Shown: positions 26,395-35,624, counted from the stretch's first letter. The stretch is 64,000 nucleotides of DNA from Pleurocapsales cyanobacterium LEGE 10410 (GCA_015207195.1 JADEXJ010000011.1:1-64000), one strand, 5' to 3'. Translations and numbers: made by a program. Notes: generated by a model not told the origin, from the letters alone.

Positions 26395-28266
26395 ATGAGA
26401 CTTTTATTAGTAGACGATGACGAAGTGTTAGTAGATGCCCTAGCAAACCATCTCATCAAGCAACGATATGCGGTAGATATCGCCTCAGATGGTGAGGAAG
26501 CGTGGGAATATATTGCGCTTTTTAACTACGACCTAATCGTCTTAGATGTCATGCTGCCCAAACTTGACGGCATTAGTTTATGTGAAAAACTTCGCGATCG
26601 CGACCATAGTATGCCCGTTCTAATGTTAACCGCACGCGATCGCAGTACGGATATTGTCAAAGGATTGAATGCGGGGGCTGATGATTATTTGGTTAAACCA
26701 TTTAATTTTGATGTGCTTACTGCCAGGATTCACGCTCTTTTACGGCGAGAAGGTCAGAATCTACCATCGATATTAAAACGAGGCAGTCTGAGTCTCAATC
26801 CCAACAATTTAGAAGTAATCTATGACGATAAACTGCTTAATTTAACGGCAAAAGAGTATGCTTTAGTAGAGCTTTTTCTCCGCAGTCCCAATCGAGTTTT
26901 TACTTTAGGGGGAATTATTGAAAACCTATGGACTTTTGAAGAACCGCCGACTGAGGGCGCAGTCAGAACCCATATTAAAACTCTACGTAAAAAGCTCAAA
27001 AGTGCGGGGGCAGCTAAAGATTTAATTGAGACGGTTTACGGAATAGGTTATCGTCTCAAGCCACTGCCTAATGAAGAACAAACTGAGATATCTGCATCTA
27101 ATTCCGAAGTACAACCCGATACGACTGCCGACCTTGCTAACCTTTGGTCGCAATATAAAGAAGCAATGTCCGATCGCTTAGTTCTTTTAGAGAATACAGC
27201 GATCGCTTTAACAGCAAACAACTTCAACCCAGAATTAAAACAGTCGGCTAAGTTGGCAGCACACAAATTGGCTGGTTCTTTGGGAAGTTTGGGGTTTGAT
27301 GATGGCTCGAAGCTAGCGCGAGAACTAGAAGTTTTACTCGATCTAGAAACTTTTCCGCAGCCAGAACAAATTGAGTCTTTTAACCAATTAGTTAGCACCT
27401 TGAGAGCGCGACTGGAGCTTCATCAGCCCGTTCCTAGTTCTGCTATTGAGGCTCGTCCTTTATTGTTAATTGTAGATAACGATCGCGATTTTACTCACAC
27501 CTTAACCACAGCAGCAAGTAATTTCCGAACGGAGATCGCCACTACTGCATCTCAGGCACAAGAGATAATTGGACGCGATCGCCCTGCGATTGTCTTACTC
27601 AAAATATTTCATATCAAAACTAACTCTACCTTAGATAACTATCAAATAGATAGTTTAGATTTACTAGCAGAACTCGATCGGCAAATGCCCTCATTACCCG
27701 TTGTGGCGATCGTTCCTAAAACAGCTTTGTTTAATACTGATGATGATTTTCATCAGCGTCTTAAAGTTTTGCGTAGTACAGAACATACTTTACTAGTGCA
27801 GCCCGTAACTCCAACTCAAGCAATGGATGCCGTAACTCAACGCCTTCAAGGATTAGGGACAGAAAAAAAAATAATGATTGTCGATGACGATTCCTCGATC
27901 TTACAGACAATGCAAATAAGTCTCGAACCTTGGGGATTTGAGATTACCACTTTAGATAATCCCCATCAATTTTGGCAAGTTCTCCAGGCTACCTCTCCCG
28001 ATTTATTGGTGTTGGATATAGAAATGCCCGATGTCAATGGAATGGAATTATGTCGTGCTTTACGCAATGACCTAAATTGGAGTCATTTACCCGTTCTATT
28101 TCTCACCGCTCATCAAGACTTGGAAACGCAGGATCGGGCATTTGCCATAGGTGCAGATGATTATGTTAGTAAACCGATTAGGGGAACAGAATTAGCTACC
28201 CGTATACTCAATCGCCTGTCACGAATCCGCACAGTTCAAAGTAAATTTCCTTCAAATCTTGATTAA
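26395..28266 (+). CDS. multi-domain OmpR/PhoB-type response regulator
   Basis: This 623-residue protein has five domains. REC1 (1-120) has acidic pocket D8/D9, phospho-site D51 and K101. An OmpR/PhoB winged helix (about 125-225) follows, ending TVYGIGYRL. An HPt domain (about 245-340) has H290 in AAHKLAGSLGSLG. A degenerate REC2 (about 350-480) has K403 where the phospho-Asp belongs. REC3 (about 490-615) is intact, with D541. Such tandem REC-wHTH-HPt-REC-REC proteins occur in cyanobacteria as phosphorelay integrators. It is the only OmpR-family DNA-binding protein in the window and lies divergent to a CCTCA box, so it is the best local candidate to bind those boxes. No partner kinase is adjacent. 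Confidence 0.93.
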   Translation: MRLLLVDDDEVLVDALANHLIKQRYAVDIASDGEEAWEYIALFNYDLIVLDVMLPKLDGISLCEKLRDRDHSMPVLMLTARDRSTDIVKGLNAGADDYLVKPFNFDVLTARIHALLRREGQNLPSILKRGSLSLNPNNLEVIYDDKLLNLTAKEYALVELFLRSPNRVFTLGGIIENLWTFEEPPTEGAVRTHIKTLRKKLKSAGAAKDLIETVYGIGYRLKPLPNEEQTEISASNSEVQPDTTADLANLWSQYKEAMSDRLVLLENTAIALTANNFNPELKQSAKLAAHKLAGSLGSLGFDDGSKLARELEVLLDLETFPQPEQIESFNQLVSTLRARLELHQPVPSSAIEARPLLLIVDNDRDFTHTLTTAASNFRTEIATTASQAQEIIGRDRPAIVLLKIFHIKTNSTLDNYQIDSLDLLAELDRQMPSLPVVAIVPKTALFNTDDDFHQRLKVLRSTEHTLLVQPVTPTQAMDAVTQRLQGLGTEKKIMIVDDDSSILQTMQISLEPWGFEITTLDNPHQFWQVLQATSPDLLVLDIEMPDVNGMELCRALRNDLNWSHLPVLFLTAHQDLETQDRAFAIGADDYVSKPIRGTELATRILNRLSRIRTVQSKFPSNLD

Positions 28267-28272
28267 AATTGT

Positions 28273-28599
28273 TTATTCTTTGGCTTGAATAAAATCGAAA
28301 TTAGTAATTTTGACCTCATTGTCATTAAAGCGGGCAGTAATTTCTAACTCGCCACCCATAGCTTCAATCACTTCCCGTAAATGAGAAATATACATATCAC
28401 TGCGTTTTTCTAAACGAGAAATGGCAGGTTGTTTAACATTAAGTTTTAATGCCAGTTCGCCTTGAGTAAGAGCAAAAGCTTCTCGTAACTCATTAAGAGC
28501 CATTTCTGACTTAAGTTGTTGAGTTTGTTCGGCAATTTTAGCTTTTCTAGAGTGTGAAAAATTAGCTGTCAAATTGGAAAATGGTTGATGTCCACTCAT
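28273..28599 (-). CDS. HigA-type antitoxin (XRE helix-turn-helix)
   Basis: This 108-residue protein carries a C-terminal XRE DNA-binding domain (LREAFALTQGELALKLNVKQ then ISRLEKRSDMYISHLREVIEAMGG). It overlaps the toxin gene by 4 bp, with the toxin first, as in HigBA systems. It should neutralise the toxin and repress the shared promoter through the palindrome at 28965-28984. Confidence 0.88.
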   Translation of the reverse strand: MSGHQPFSNLTANFSHSRKAKIAEQTQQLKSEMALNELREAFALTQGELALKLNVKQPAISRLEKRSDMYISHLREVIEAMGGELEITARFNDNEVKITNFDFIQAKE

Positions 28600-28955
28600 A
28601 TAAGACCTTCTTCTGTAAGTTCTGAGAGATAAATGTCGTAAAGCCGATCGGCAATTGGAATCATTCTTTGATAGAAGCGTTTATCGCCAGTTTTATCACC
28701 ACCAATTAACAAAATTGCATCACGCTTAGGATCGAAGCAATAGAAGACTCTAATCGGGTTTCCTTGACTTTGTATTCTCAGCTCGCGCATTCGAGAATGC
28801 TTTGAACCGTTAATTTTAGAAGAATAAGGAAATCCTAATTTAGTACCTTTTTCTTCTAAAAGACCCACAACAGATGCAAGATCGTCTTGTTGTAATTCAT
28901 CTAAGTTGGAATACCAATGTCCAAACTCATTGGTGTATTCAATGTTCGTTGGCAT
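28596..28955 (-). CDS. RelE/HigB-type toxin
   Basis: This 119-residue protein belongs to the RelE/HigB superfamily (phage Gp49-like branch). It has an N-terminal helix, then strands containing KHSRMRELRIQSQGNPIRVFYCFDP and LLIGGDKTGDKRFYQRMIPIAD. Arg and Lys residues in these strands are typical of ribosome-dependent mRNA cleavage. It is followed by its antitoxin with a 4 bp overlap. The module is flanked by a duplicated scrap of the response-regulator gene. Confidence 0.88.
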   Translation of the reverse strand: MPTNIEYTNEFGHWYSNLDELQQDDLASVVGLLEEKGTKLGFPYSSKINGSKHSRMRELRIQSQGNPIRVFYCFDPKRDAILLIGGDKTGDKRFYQRMIPIADRLYDIYLSELTEEGLI

Positions 28956-28964
28956 ATCTAAATT

Positions 28965-28984
28965 ATATTACATGGATGTAATAT
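28965..28984. promoter_or_regulatory. operator palindrome of the toxin-antitoxin operon
   Basis: ATATTACAT, two G, then ATGTAATAT form a perfect 9+9 bp inverted repeat. It ends 10 bp before the toxin start codon and is the likely autoregulatory site for the antitoxin. Confidence 0.75.
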
Positions 28985-29110
28985 TTGCCGATTGTAATCA
29001 ATCATAAAGAAACCGCTAGAAGCTTGAAAGCTAGGCATAGATTTAATAGAAGGTAGCCAAAATATTTCAGCTTTTAATCAGAGACGGTAATATCTTCTGT
29101 TTGATATATT

Positions 29111-29181
29111 TTAGAGGAACGGAATTACTTACCCGCATACTCCATCGACTGTCATAAATTCGCGCAGTTAAAAGTAAATTT
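29111..29181 (+). pseudogene. remnant of the response-regulator 3' end
   Basis: These 71 bp align without gaps to 28178-28248, the end of the response regulator gene, with about 12 differences. They still read RGTELLTRILHRLS before a stop (original RGTELATRILNRLS). The two copies bracket the toxin-antitoxin module, so the module was inserted with, or next to, a duplication of this segment. Confidence 0.8.
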
Positions 29182-29182
29182 A

Positions 29183-30400
29183 CTAGTTAGCAGCTTCTCG
29201 TAACTCTTGGGGACGTACAGATAACTTCTGAGTTTCTTCTCCCCGTCGCACAGTGATGCTTAAAGGTTCACCAATCTGACTTTCTTCTACTGTCTTCTGT
29301 AATTCCTCGGCAGTTTCAATTTTATTTCCTGCAATTGCCACGATCGCGTCACCTTGACGCAAATTTCCTTTTGCCGCAGGACTATCAGCAACGACCCCTA
29401 CTACCAGTACGCCCTTAATTTCGGGAATAACCATCTTAGAATTAAGGTTTTTATTAAGCTGTTGGGCTACTTCGGGAGTTAAGGTCAACATCTGAATGCC
29501 AATATAAGGATGAGGAATGATTTCGCCATTGGCTAATCGGTCTTTAATTGTCTTAGCTTTATCAATGGGAATAGCAAAGCCAATTCCTTCAGCGTCAACA
29601 CTGATAGCGGTATTGATCCCAATTACTTCCCCCAGATCGTTTAACAAAGGACCACCAGAATTACCAGGATTAATCGCAGTATCGGTTTGAATAAAGTCAA
29701 GACGTTTATCGGCAATGCCAACCTGTGCGCTAGAGCGATGAAGAGTGCTAATGATTCCCAAGGTAACGGTGTTATCAAGTCCCAAAGGATTACCTACGGC
29801 GATTGCCCATTGCCCTACTTGTGCTTGACTGGAATTGCCCAGGGGAGCGACAGGCAAATCACTTCCTGCAATTTTGACTACTGCCAAGTCAGAAAGTTCG
29901 TCAACTCCCCGTACCTCCCCGTTGAAAATACGTCCATCTGGCAGCGTTACGGTTACTTTATCCGCACCACTAACTACATGGGCATTAGTGAGAATAATTC
30001 CCCGATCGTCGATAATAAAGCCCGACCCCTGACTCTGCTGAAGGGACTCTTCGGGTAGTTGAGGGAGAACATCTTCACCAAAAAAATTACGGTAGAAAGG
30101 ATCTTCAAAGAAAGGATTCTGAAAATTAGTTGCAACTGTACGCTCGGTATCGATTCGTACCACTGCCTCCTCGACACGATTAACGGCAGCAGCTACAAAG
30201 TTACGGTTTGGATTATTAGATAAAGCTGAAGCTTGAGAAGGAATAACTTCAACTGCTGTTGAATCCTCTGTTTCTGTAGCTGAGGGCAATAATTTGGGAA
30301 ATACCCGCAGCGAACCTAAAGTTAAAGCGACGCTAGCTGCTACAACAGTGGCATAAATTCCTGCTTGATACAGGGGCTTGGAATTAGATTGAATGGTCAC
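29183..30400 (-). CDS. htrA: HtrA/HhoA-type serine protease
   Basis: This 405-residue Deg-family protease has an N-terminal hydrophobic anchor or signal at about 12-30, a trypsin-like domain with triad H141 (NAHVVSG), D171 (LSDLAVVKI) and S248 (AINPGNSGGPLLN), and one PDZ domain (about 290-395). It degrades or refolds damaged proteins in the periplasm or thylakoid lumen. It is monocistronic and has its own CCTCA-box promoter 90 bp upstream, placing it in the same regulon as the universal stress operons. Confidence 0.95.
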   Translation of the reverse strand: MTIQSNSKPLYQAGIYATVVAASVALTLGSLRVFPKLLPSATETEDSTAVEVIPSQASALSNNPNRNFVAAAVNRVEEAVVRIDTERTVATNFQNPFFEDPFYRNFFGEDVLPQLPEESLQQSQGSGFIIDDRGIILTNAHVVSGADKVTVTLPDGRIFNGEVRGVDELSDLAVVKIAGSDLPVAPLGNSSQAQVGQWAIAVGNPLGLDNTVTLGIISTLHRSSAQVGIADKRLDFIQTDTAINPGNSGGPLLNDLGEVIGINTAISVDAEGIGFAIPIDKAKTIKDRLANGEIIPHPYIGIQMLTLTPEVAQQLNKNLNSKMVIPEIKGVLVVGVVADSPAAKGNLRQGDAIVAIAGNKIETAEELQKTVEESQIGEPLSITVRRGEETQKLSVRPQELREAAN

Positions 30401-30741
30401 GATTTTTTCCTCTTAAAAACTGATTCGGAAAAATATTTCGTCGAACTAAGATTTAACAAGTAGAGCTTGTACCTAATGCTCTTCTTTGTATATATAGGCA
30501 GATAATTTGAGGAACTTATGAAGAAAGTTTTTAAAAGAGTTTATGTCTAATATCAAGTTCGGTTAGACAGTTTTAATAAACTTCTTACTTGCATCCTTTT
30601 TAACTTCCTTCTGCCTTCTGCCTTACTCCACCGATGACGTAACTATTCAACAGGACATGATATAACACTCGGACAAATTTAAAATAACAATAAATTTTCC
30701 TCAAAAATTCTTCAATATTTTATTTAGTCAGAATCTTTCGA
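30401..30741. other. intergenic region between htrA and the PfkB-family kinase gene
   Basis: It contains the htrA promoter (30491-30523) and a CCTTCTGCCTTCTGCCTT repeat near 30606. A plus-oriented CCTCA/CTTCA pair at 30699-30714 lacks the proper -10 spacing. No gene is seen. Confidence 0.6.
30491..30523 (-). promoter_or_regulatory. CCTCA-box promoter for htrA
   Basis: On the minus strand CTTCA (30523-30519) and CCTCA (30512-30508) are 11 bp apart, and the -10 candidate TATATA is at 30496-30491. The sequence from half-site to -10 is nearly the same as at 26267-26299. Site 6 of 10. Confidence 0.78.
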
Positions 30742-31743
30742 CTAGAATCTCTCCCGCTTATTTTCGTTCTCTAGTAAAGCATCAATTTCATCTGGATCGG
30801 GTTGGGCAGCGATCGCACCCAATTTAGTCGTAGTCAAACTACCTACAGCACAGGCGTATTTGACAATATTTTCTGCTGCTTGAGGATTCGACAGTTGCTC
30901 GATGCCACAGCGACATAGCTGATGAATAAAGCCAGCTAGAAGAGCATCTCCTGCACCAGTAGTATCCTTGACAATCGTTTTCATCGGTTCGACTACTCCT
31001 TTATTCTTTCTCAAACAGTAACTAACTTGTGCATCACCGTCACTAACTAAAACACCTTCAATTGAAGCAAGGCGATCGGATATCTCTCCAGCATTAGCAG
31101 TATCAAATAACCACTGAGCTTCTTCTTTTGCCAGCTTGAGAAAATCGACGTATTGCCAAAGTTGCTCAATCAAAGGTAAAGCCTCATCTTGGTTGAGCCA
31201 AAACATGGGTCGCCAGTTAACATCTAAAACAATCTTTAGATCGTGTTCTTCAGCTAACTCTAAGGCACGAAATACGGCAGCTTGAGCTTGAGGATAAGCT
31301 AACTCCAGAGTACCTAAAACCAAATATTCCGCTTCTAAAAACAATTTAGTTGGTAACAAATCTTGGGCTAAATAAGCATCAGCAAATCGATCTGCTCGTC
31401 GCTCGCCAAATCCAGCAAAAGTGCGATCGCCTTCTACAGAGCGAGTAACGTATACTTGTCTGGTAGGTGCTTGTTCGTCATATTGAACCCCTGAAATATC
31501 TACGCCAATTGATTCTAAAAGTCGAACCAATTGTTCTCCCTGCGGGTCTTTGCCCACACGACCAATAAACGCTGAAGGAGTTCCCAGCTTTGCCAAAGCA
31601 CAGGCTACATTGGCTGGTGCGCCACCTGGATAATCAGTCCAAGATGCAACTTCTGATACAGTTTTGCCAGCTTGGTCGGCAAGGCGATCGAACAATATTT
31701 CCCCAAGACAAATAACTTTTATCGGGCGATTTGCTGTTGTCAT
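30742..31743 (-). CDS. PfkB-family sugar kinase, probable fructokinase
   Basis: This 333-residue ribokinase/PfkB-family kinase shows the N-terminal GG motif (DYPGGAPANVACALAKLG) and the C-terminal catalytic motif DTTGAGDALLAGF with its Asp base. The pattern matches fructokinases, which make fructose-6-phosphate from fructose and ATP. In this region it would complete a route from imported polyol through mannitol-type dehydrogenase (35625) to fructose-6-phosphate. It is separated from those genes by an SDR and a porin gene on the same strand. Confidence 0.88.
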   Translation of the reverse strand: MTTANRPIKVICLGEILFDRLADQAGKTVSEVASWTDYPGGAPANVACALAKLGTPSAFIGRVGKDPQGEQLVRLLESIGVDISGVQYDEQAPTRQVYVTRSVEGDRTFAGFGERRADRFADAYLAQDLLPTKLFLEAEYLVLGTLELAYPQAQAAVFRALELAEEHDLKIVLDVNWRPMFWLNQDEALPLIEQLWQYVDFLKLAKEEAQWLFDTANAGEISDRLASIEGVLVSDGDAQVSYCLRKNKGVVEPMKTIVKDTTGAGDALLAGFIHQLCRCGIEQLSNPQAAENIVKYACAVGSLTTTKLGAIAAQPDPDEIDALLENENKRERF

Positions 31744-31876
31744 AATAAATCTTAGTTTCTTTTGACTGGTATTTAGTAGTCATGTAGAAGTAACGATCTG
31801 AAATAATCGTTAGGTCAATTTCGCGCCAGCGAAGTTGTTTGTGATCTAACGTGTTATAAACTCTTTTCTAGTCGAA

Positions 31877-32818
31877 TTACGGCGACCAACTCAGGGATGT
31901 CTTCTGCTCTGAGAGCGTCCAGAGTTTGCCTGCCTCTTCCTGATTCAAGACGAACTCCTCTAGCGGACACTCGCCGATAGGACCGACCATCTCAAATCTT
32001 GTCGGACCATAATATTTTTGGGATTGCAGCCCCTCTTCCGTCGCACACATAACTTCAGGCCAAGAACCCTTCTCGGCAGATTGTGCCATAGGAGAGAGCA
32101 GTTTCCAGAGAAGCTTTGTGGTGAGGTTGGCGTTGCCCTCTATCAAACTCGTTCGTGACGCGCCAGGATGGCAGACCTGCACCCGAACGCTCTTATTCGC
32201 AACCTCGATACGGCGCTGTAACTCGTAAGCGAATATCATCTGCGCCAGCTTGCTCTGAGCATAGGAGTTCCAGGGGGTGTAGTTCTTATGGAAGTTGAGG
32301 TCTTCAAACTTAATTCTCTTCAGCCCCATTTTATACCCGTTACTACCAACGACCACGATGCGTCCCGCTGACGCTTCGATCCGCTCAAAGAGCAATCCAC
32401 ACAGGAGGAAATGACCGAAGTGGTTGACACCAAGCTGGCTTTCAAAGCCGTCCACGGTGATTTTCTGTTTGGCAACCTGCGCGATGGCGGCGTTACAGAT
32501 GAGCGCGTCGATGTGAGGAATCTTCTCCATTACCGCTTTTGCCGCTTCCCGCACGGAATCCAGCACTGCTAGGTCCATACGCACAAAAGTCACGTCGGCG
32601 TTACTGCCAAATTCCTGTTTTAAGGTTGCGATGGCAGCGGTTGACTTATCAGCGTTGCGGTTCATCATCACCACTTTTGCGCCCTTGGACAGGAACACCC
32701 GTGTTGCCTCAAAGCCTGCACCAGCGTTAGCGCCAGTGATGACATATGTTTTGCCTGCAAGGGAGCCGAGTTGCTCTGGTGTCCAGCCCTTCGAGCCAAA
32801 ATTTTTTTTGGTAGTCAT
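31877..32818 (-). CDS. SDR family oxidoreductase, probably acquired
   Basis: This 313-residue short-chain dehydrogenase of the protochlorophyllide-reductase/retinol-dehydrogenase-like branch has cofactor motif TGANAGAGFEA, catalytic Tyr-Lys in SYAQSKLAQ and Ser in VVVGSNGYK. Arg in NRNADKS suggests NADP(H). The gene has no GCGATCGC and looks more GC-rich than its neighbours, which suggests transfer from another phylum. It interrupts the polyol gene group. The substrate is unknown. Confidence 0.85.
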   Translation of the reverse strand: MTTKKNFGSKGWTPEQLGSLAGKTYVITGANAGAGFEATRVFLSKGAKVVMMNRNADKSTAAIATLKQEFGSNADVTFVRMDLAVLDSVREAAKAVMEKIPHIDALICNAAIAQVAKQKITVDGFESQLGVNHFGHFLLCGLLFERIEASAGRIVVVGSNGYKMGLKRIKFEDLNFHKNYTPWNSYAQSKLAQMIFAYELQRRIEVANKSVRVQVCHPGASRTSLIEGNANLTTKLLWKLLSPMAQSAEKGSWPEVMCATEEGLQSQKYYGPTRFEMVGPIGECPLEEFVLNQEEAGKLWTLSEQKTSLSWSP

Positions 32819-32868
32819 TGTTTAAACTCCTTATTTTGCGTACCTAGTTAGAGTGCTGCCCAAATTAA

Positions 32869-34494
32869 CTAAAAATTAAAGGTGGTACGCAAGACACCTA
32901 CATACTGCGTATCATTATCGCTGTTATTCTCTGGATTAAAAATTGCCCAAACACCTGGCGTAACTGAGATATTATCGTTGACTTTTAGGCGATAAAATGC
33001 TTCGAGGTGGTAGGCATTATCATCTTCTTCTAGAACATCGCTAGATGAGACGTGGGGAGGTACGCCAAAAACAATTCCTGGCAAGTTGCCTTCTCCTCCG
33101 ACATCGGGAAAAGAAACTCCAATCGCGCCATACCAAGCATTAGCACTATCGCCACTATTAACAGCGAAGGAATTTGTCCCACCAAGACCATCAGAGAGAG
33201 AACTAGTATCAGAGTTTTCTGCGTTTGCCCAAATGTAGCCCCCCCAACCGTGAATTTGGAAATTATCGGAAAAAAGATAAAATCCTTGCAGATCGACAAT
33301 GTCGTTAGAAGTAGCTATATTATCGCCGAAAGGGGAGTTTACCAGGACGCTGCCCGTTCCACCTATTAAACTCACTCTATCTCTAGGAGCATAGCCGTGA
33401 GAATAGCCAATACCAACAGCTCCTTCTTCCCCGATATATGTCAAGTGTGCCAGAGCATTATAACCACCATTAAATAGACCATTTCCTGACAAGGAATTAT
33501 CGGGATTGTCTGCTAAATAACCGACTGTTAGGGTTAACTTGTCTGTGAAATCCCAGTCGACACCCGCACCACCGCCACCGCGACGGAAGAAAGGACTATA
33601 AGATCCAAATAAAGAGGGGACTCCATTACCATCATCAGCAATTAGGGCAGGGGTAATAGTAGTGGTAATATCGGTGTAACCCATGCCTACTGGACCCACG
33701 GCAACGGAAATAGAGTCACTCACTGGAGTGAAATAACGAACCTGAGCAATAAAGGCATCGTTATTGGTGTCACTGTCGAAATTTAAGCGCGTCATTCCCG
33801 TACCAGTAGCCACGGCAATTTGACTATTGCCATCCTCATCGAAAAAATTACCAAATTCCAAACGAACTCTTAGTAAATCTTCTCCCGTAAAGCTGCTCTC
33901 AAAGTTAAGCCGACCACGATTAGCAAAGAAGACTTCAGATTCGTCGTCATCACCACCCACCGTATTACCAAAGCTATCGCTAACGGCAGTAATAATCTCC
34001 GCAACAAGTTTGGTAGTAGTAGAAAACTGATTATCTTCTAAGGTTGCGGTGCGTCCCTCTAATTCATCGACTCGTCCCTCTAAGGTAGCTAGTTCTGTAC
34101 TGAAGTCTGCTGACAATCTTTGCACCATTCCCAAGTCATCTGGGTCGATCTGATTGATATTGTCGGCAACCAGTTGACTGATTTGATTTAGACAGGAGTT
34201 TAAACTTGCAGCAAACTCATAACGAGTCAAAGGGCGATCGCCCCGAAAGGTATTATCGGGATAACCCGTGAGACAACCATAGCGTTGTACTAACGATTGT
34301 AATGCTTCGTAAGCCCAGTCATTCGGGTTTACGTCTGATAGCTGTCTTACTGAGGGAACTTGTCCTAAAGAATTATCTTCTGGTACTGCTAAGGCTACTG
34401 AAGGAAGTAATAGTACTAGAAAAGAGCTGGAGATAAGACTTTTTAAGATTAAATTGTTTGAATAGCGTGACTGTTGTTTTTGATAAATAATCAT
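32869..34494 (-). CDS. OprB-family carbohydrate porin with SLH domain
   Basis: This 541-residue outer-membrane protein has a signal peptide (about 1-36, ending VALAVPEDN), an SLH domain (about 50-105, DVNPNDWAYEALQSLVQRYG), a coiled coil (about 120-155, TLEGRVDELEGRTATLEDN) and an OprB-type beta-barrel to a terminal Phe (TTFNF). This layout is the standard cyanobacterial porin. Its place among polyol transport and metabolism genes suggests solute entry for that pathway, although related porins carry inorganic ions. Confidence 0.92.
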   Translation of the reverse strand: MIIYQKQQSRYSNNLILKSLISSSFLVLLLPSVALAVPEDNSLGQVPSVRQLSDVNPNDWAYEALQSLVQRYGCLTGYPDNTFRGDRPLTRYEFAASLNSCLNQISQLVADNINQIDPDDLGMVQRLSADFSTELATLEGRVDELEGRTATLEDNQFSTTTKLVAEIITAVSDSFGNTVGGDDDESEVFFANRGRLNFESSFTGEDLLRVRLEFGNFFDEDGNSQIAVATGTGMTRLNFDSDTNNDAFIAQVRYFTPVSDSISVAVGPVGMGYTDITTTITPALIADDGNGVPSLFGSYSPFFRRGGGGAGVDWDFTDKLTLTVGYLADNPDNSLSGNGLFNGGYNALAHLTYIGEEGAVGIGYSHGYAPRDRVSLIGGTGSVLVNSPFGDNIATSNDIVDLQGFYLFSDNFQIHGWGGYIWANAENSDTSSLSDGLGGTNSFAVNSGDSANAWYGAIGVSFPDVGGEGNLPGIVFGVPPHVSSSDVLEEDDNAYHLEAFYRLKVNDNISVTPGVWAIFNPENNSDNDTQYVGVLRTTFNF

Positions 34495-34842
34495 GATTTA
34501 ATTCTCCAAAAATAGACTTATTTTGTTATTTATTAAAAAGCCTTTAGCCTTCAGCCTTTAGCCTTTAGCTAATTATTTGCAATAGAAACTAGAGGCAAAT
34601 TAATTAGAAATTTGCTCAAACAAACTTGTTATGAAATTGAATGCGGTTTTAACAAAAGCTCTAAGCTTAAAGCTTTAAACTCTAAGCTAGAGAGTTTAAG
34701 TTTTCTCTCCTACCTTTAAGAGATGAAGAGTAAGGAATTAATAAGCTAATAGCTGCACAAGCCTGCGGCTTGCTAGTCGTCGCTAGACGACGATCTGCGC
34801 ATACGCGCTGCGCTAACGGCTAATAGCCAACCGCAAAGCGGT
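34495..34842. repeat. palindrome-rich intergenic region
   Basis: No gene is seen. It contains CCTTTAGCCTTCAGCC runs (34538-34572), an AAGCTTAAAGCTTTAAAC-type run (34655-34699), and consecutive small palindromes at 34763-34842, including AGCCTGCGGCTT, AGTCGTCGCTAGACGACG and AACCGCAAAGCGGTT. The AGTCGTC...GACGATCTGCGC block is also at about 9785-9812. Confidence 0.65.
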
Positions 34843-35484
34843 TTATGAACCTAGTAACTCTAAAAAGAAGCCAAGTAATAAGAAAATGAGACTGGCAATC
34901 TTCAATGAGCGATCGAGAGAAGGATGTTCGAGAAAATATGCCAGGGGTTTAACGAAAACATAATTAACTGCAAGTCCTAACGAAGCTATTGCCACGACTA
35001 TCAAAACGGTAAATAAAGGAGCGATCGATATTAATATGCAGCCAAAGATCGATATCGCTTCAACTAAAAAGAACCAATTAAAAATATGTAACTCTGCTAC
35101 GACCACAGTAAAGACTGTTAACAGAAAACAAATAAAGTAATTAAGAAGATTCAATTGAAAAAACTTGGGTTTTGATTCTCGATCGCCAGAATCTCTCGTA
35201 TAGTCTTTCAATACCGTTTGACGAAAGATTCTGGCGTACCAAGCAAAGCAGCGTTTGAGAAACAGAATTAGGGTCTTGGGCGAATTGGTGCTTTGCAGAG
35301 ATGTACCAAATTTGCGGATTTTTTCAGGTCCAATAATATCGGCAACTATAGTACTTGCTCCTAAAAACTGCATTACTTTACCGATTCTCTCCCACCAAAA
35401 GATACTTATGCCCCATAGCACTGCATCGGCAGATAAGTTATCGGACAACCAAAGTTTCCAGGTTTCGCTAAAAGTAATTTCCAT
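34843..35484 (-). CDS. hypothetical membrane protein
   Basis: I do not recognise this 213-residue protein. It has one or two weakly hydrophobic segments near residues 35-50, a basic central region (LKRCFAWYARIFRQTVLKDYTRDSG), then four strong transmembrane helices at about 110-210. No catalytic motif is visible. It lies 140 bp after the polyol dehydrogenase gene on the same strand, separated by repeats, so a shared role is not supported. Confidence 0.6.
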   Translation of the reverse strand: MEITFSETWKLWLSDNLSADAVLWGISIFWWERIGKVMQFLGASTIVADIIGPEKIRKFGTSLQSTNSPKTLILFLKRCFAWYARIFRQTVLKDYTRDSGDRESKPKFFQLNLLNYFICFLLTVFTVVVAELHIFNWFFLVEAISIFGCILISIAPLFTVLIVVAIASLGLAVNYVFVKPLAYFLEHPSLDRSLKIASLIFLLLGFFLELLGS

Positions 35485-35624
35485 TTGTTAACCGCTTCGC
35501 GGTAGCCATTAGCTTTTAGCTTTTAGCTATTAGCATTGGTCAGCTTCAATGTTCAATGTTCACCCTCAGCAATAACCTCAACGGAGGGAACCTCCGCAAC
35601 GGTTTTGCTTCGCAATGGTCAATG

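Noticed and set aside
30699-30714. Plus-oriented CCTCA/CTTCA pair with 11 bp spacing near the PfkB-family kinase gene
   Set aside because: The TA of the nearest -10-like element is one base too close and no plus-strand gene follows, so it fails the architecture shared by the ten accepted sites.
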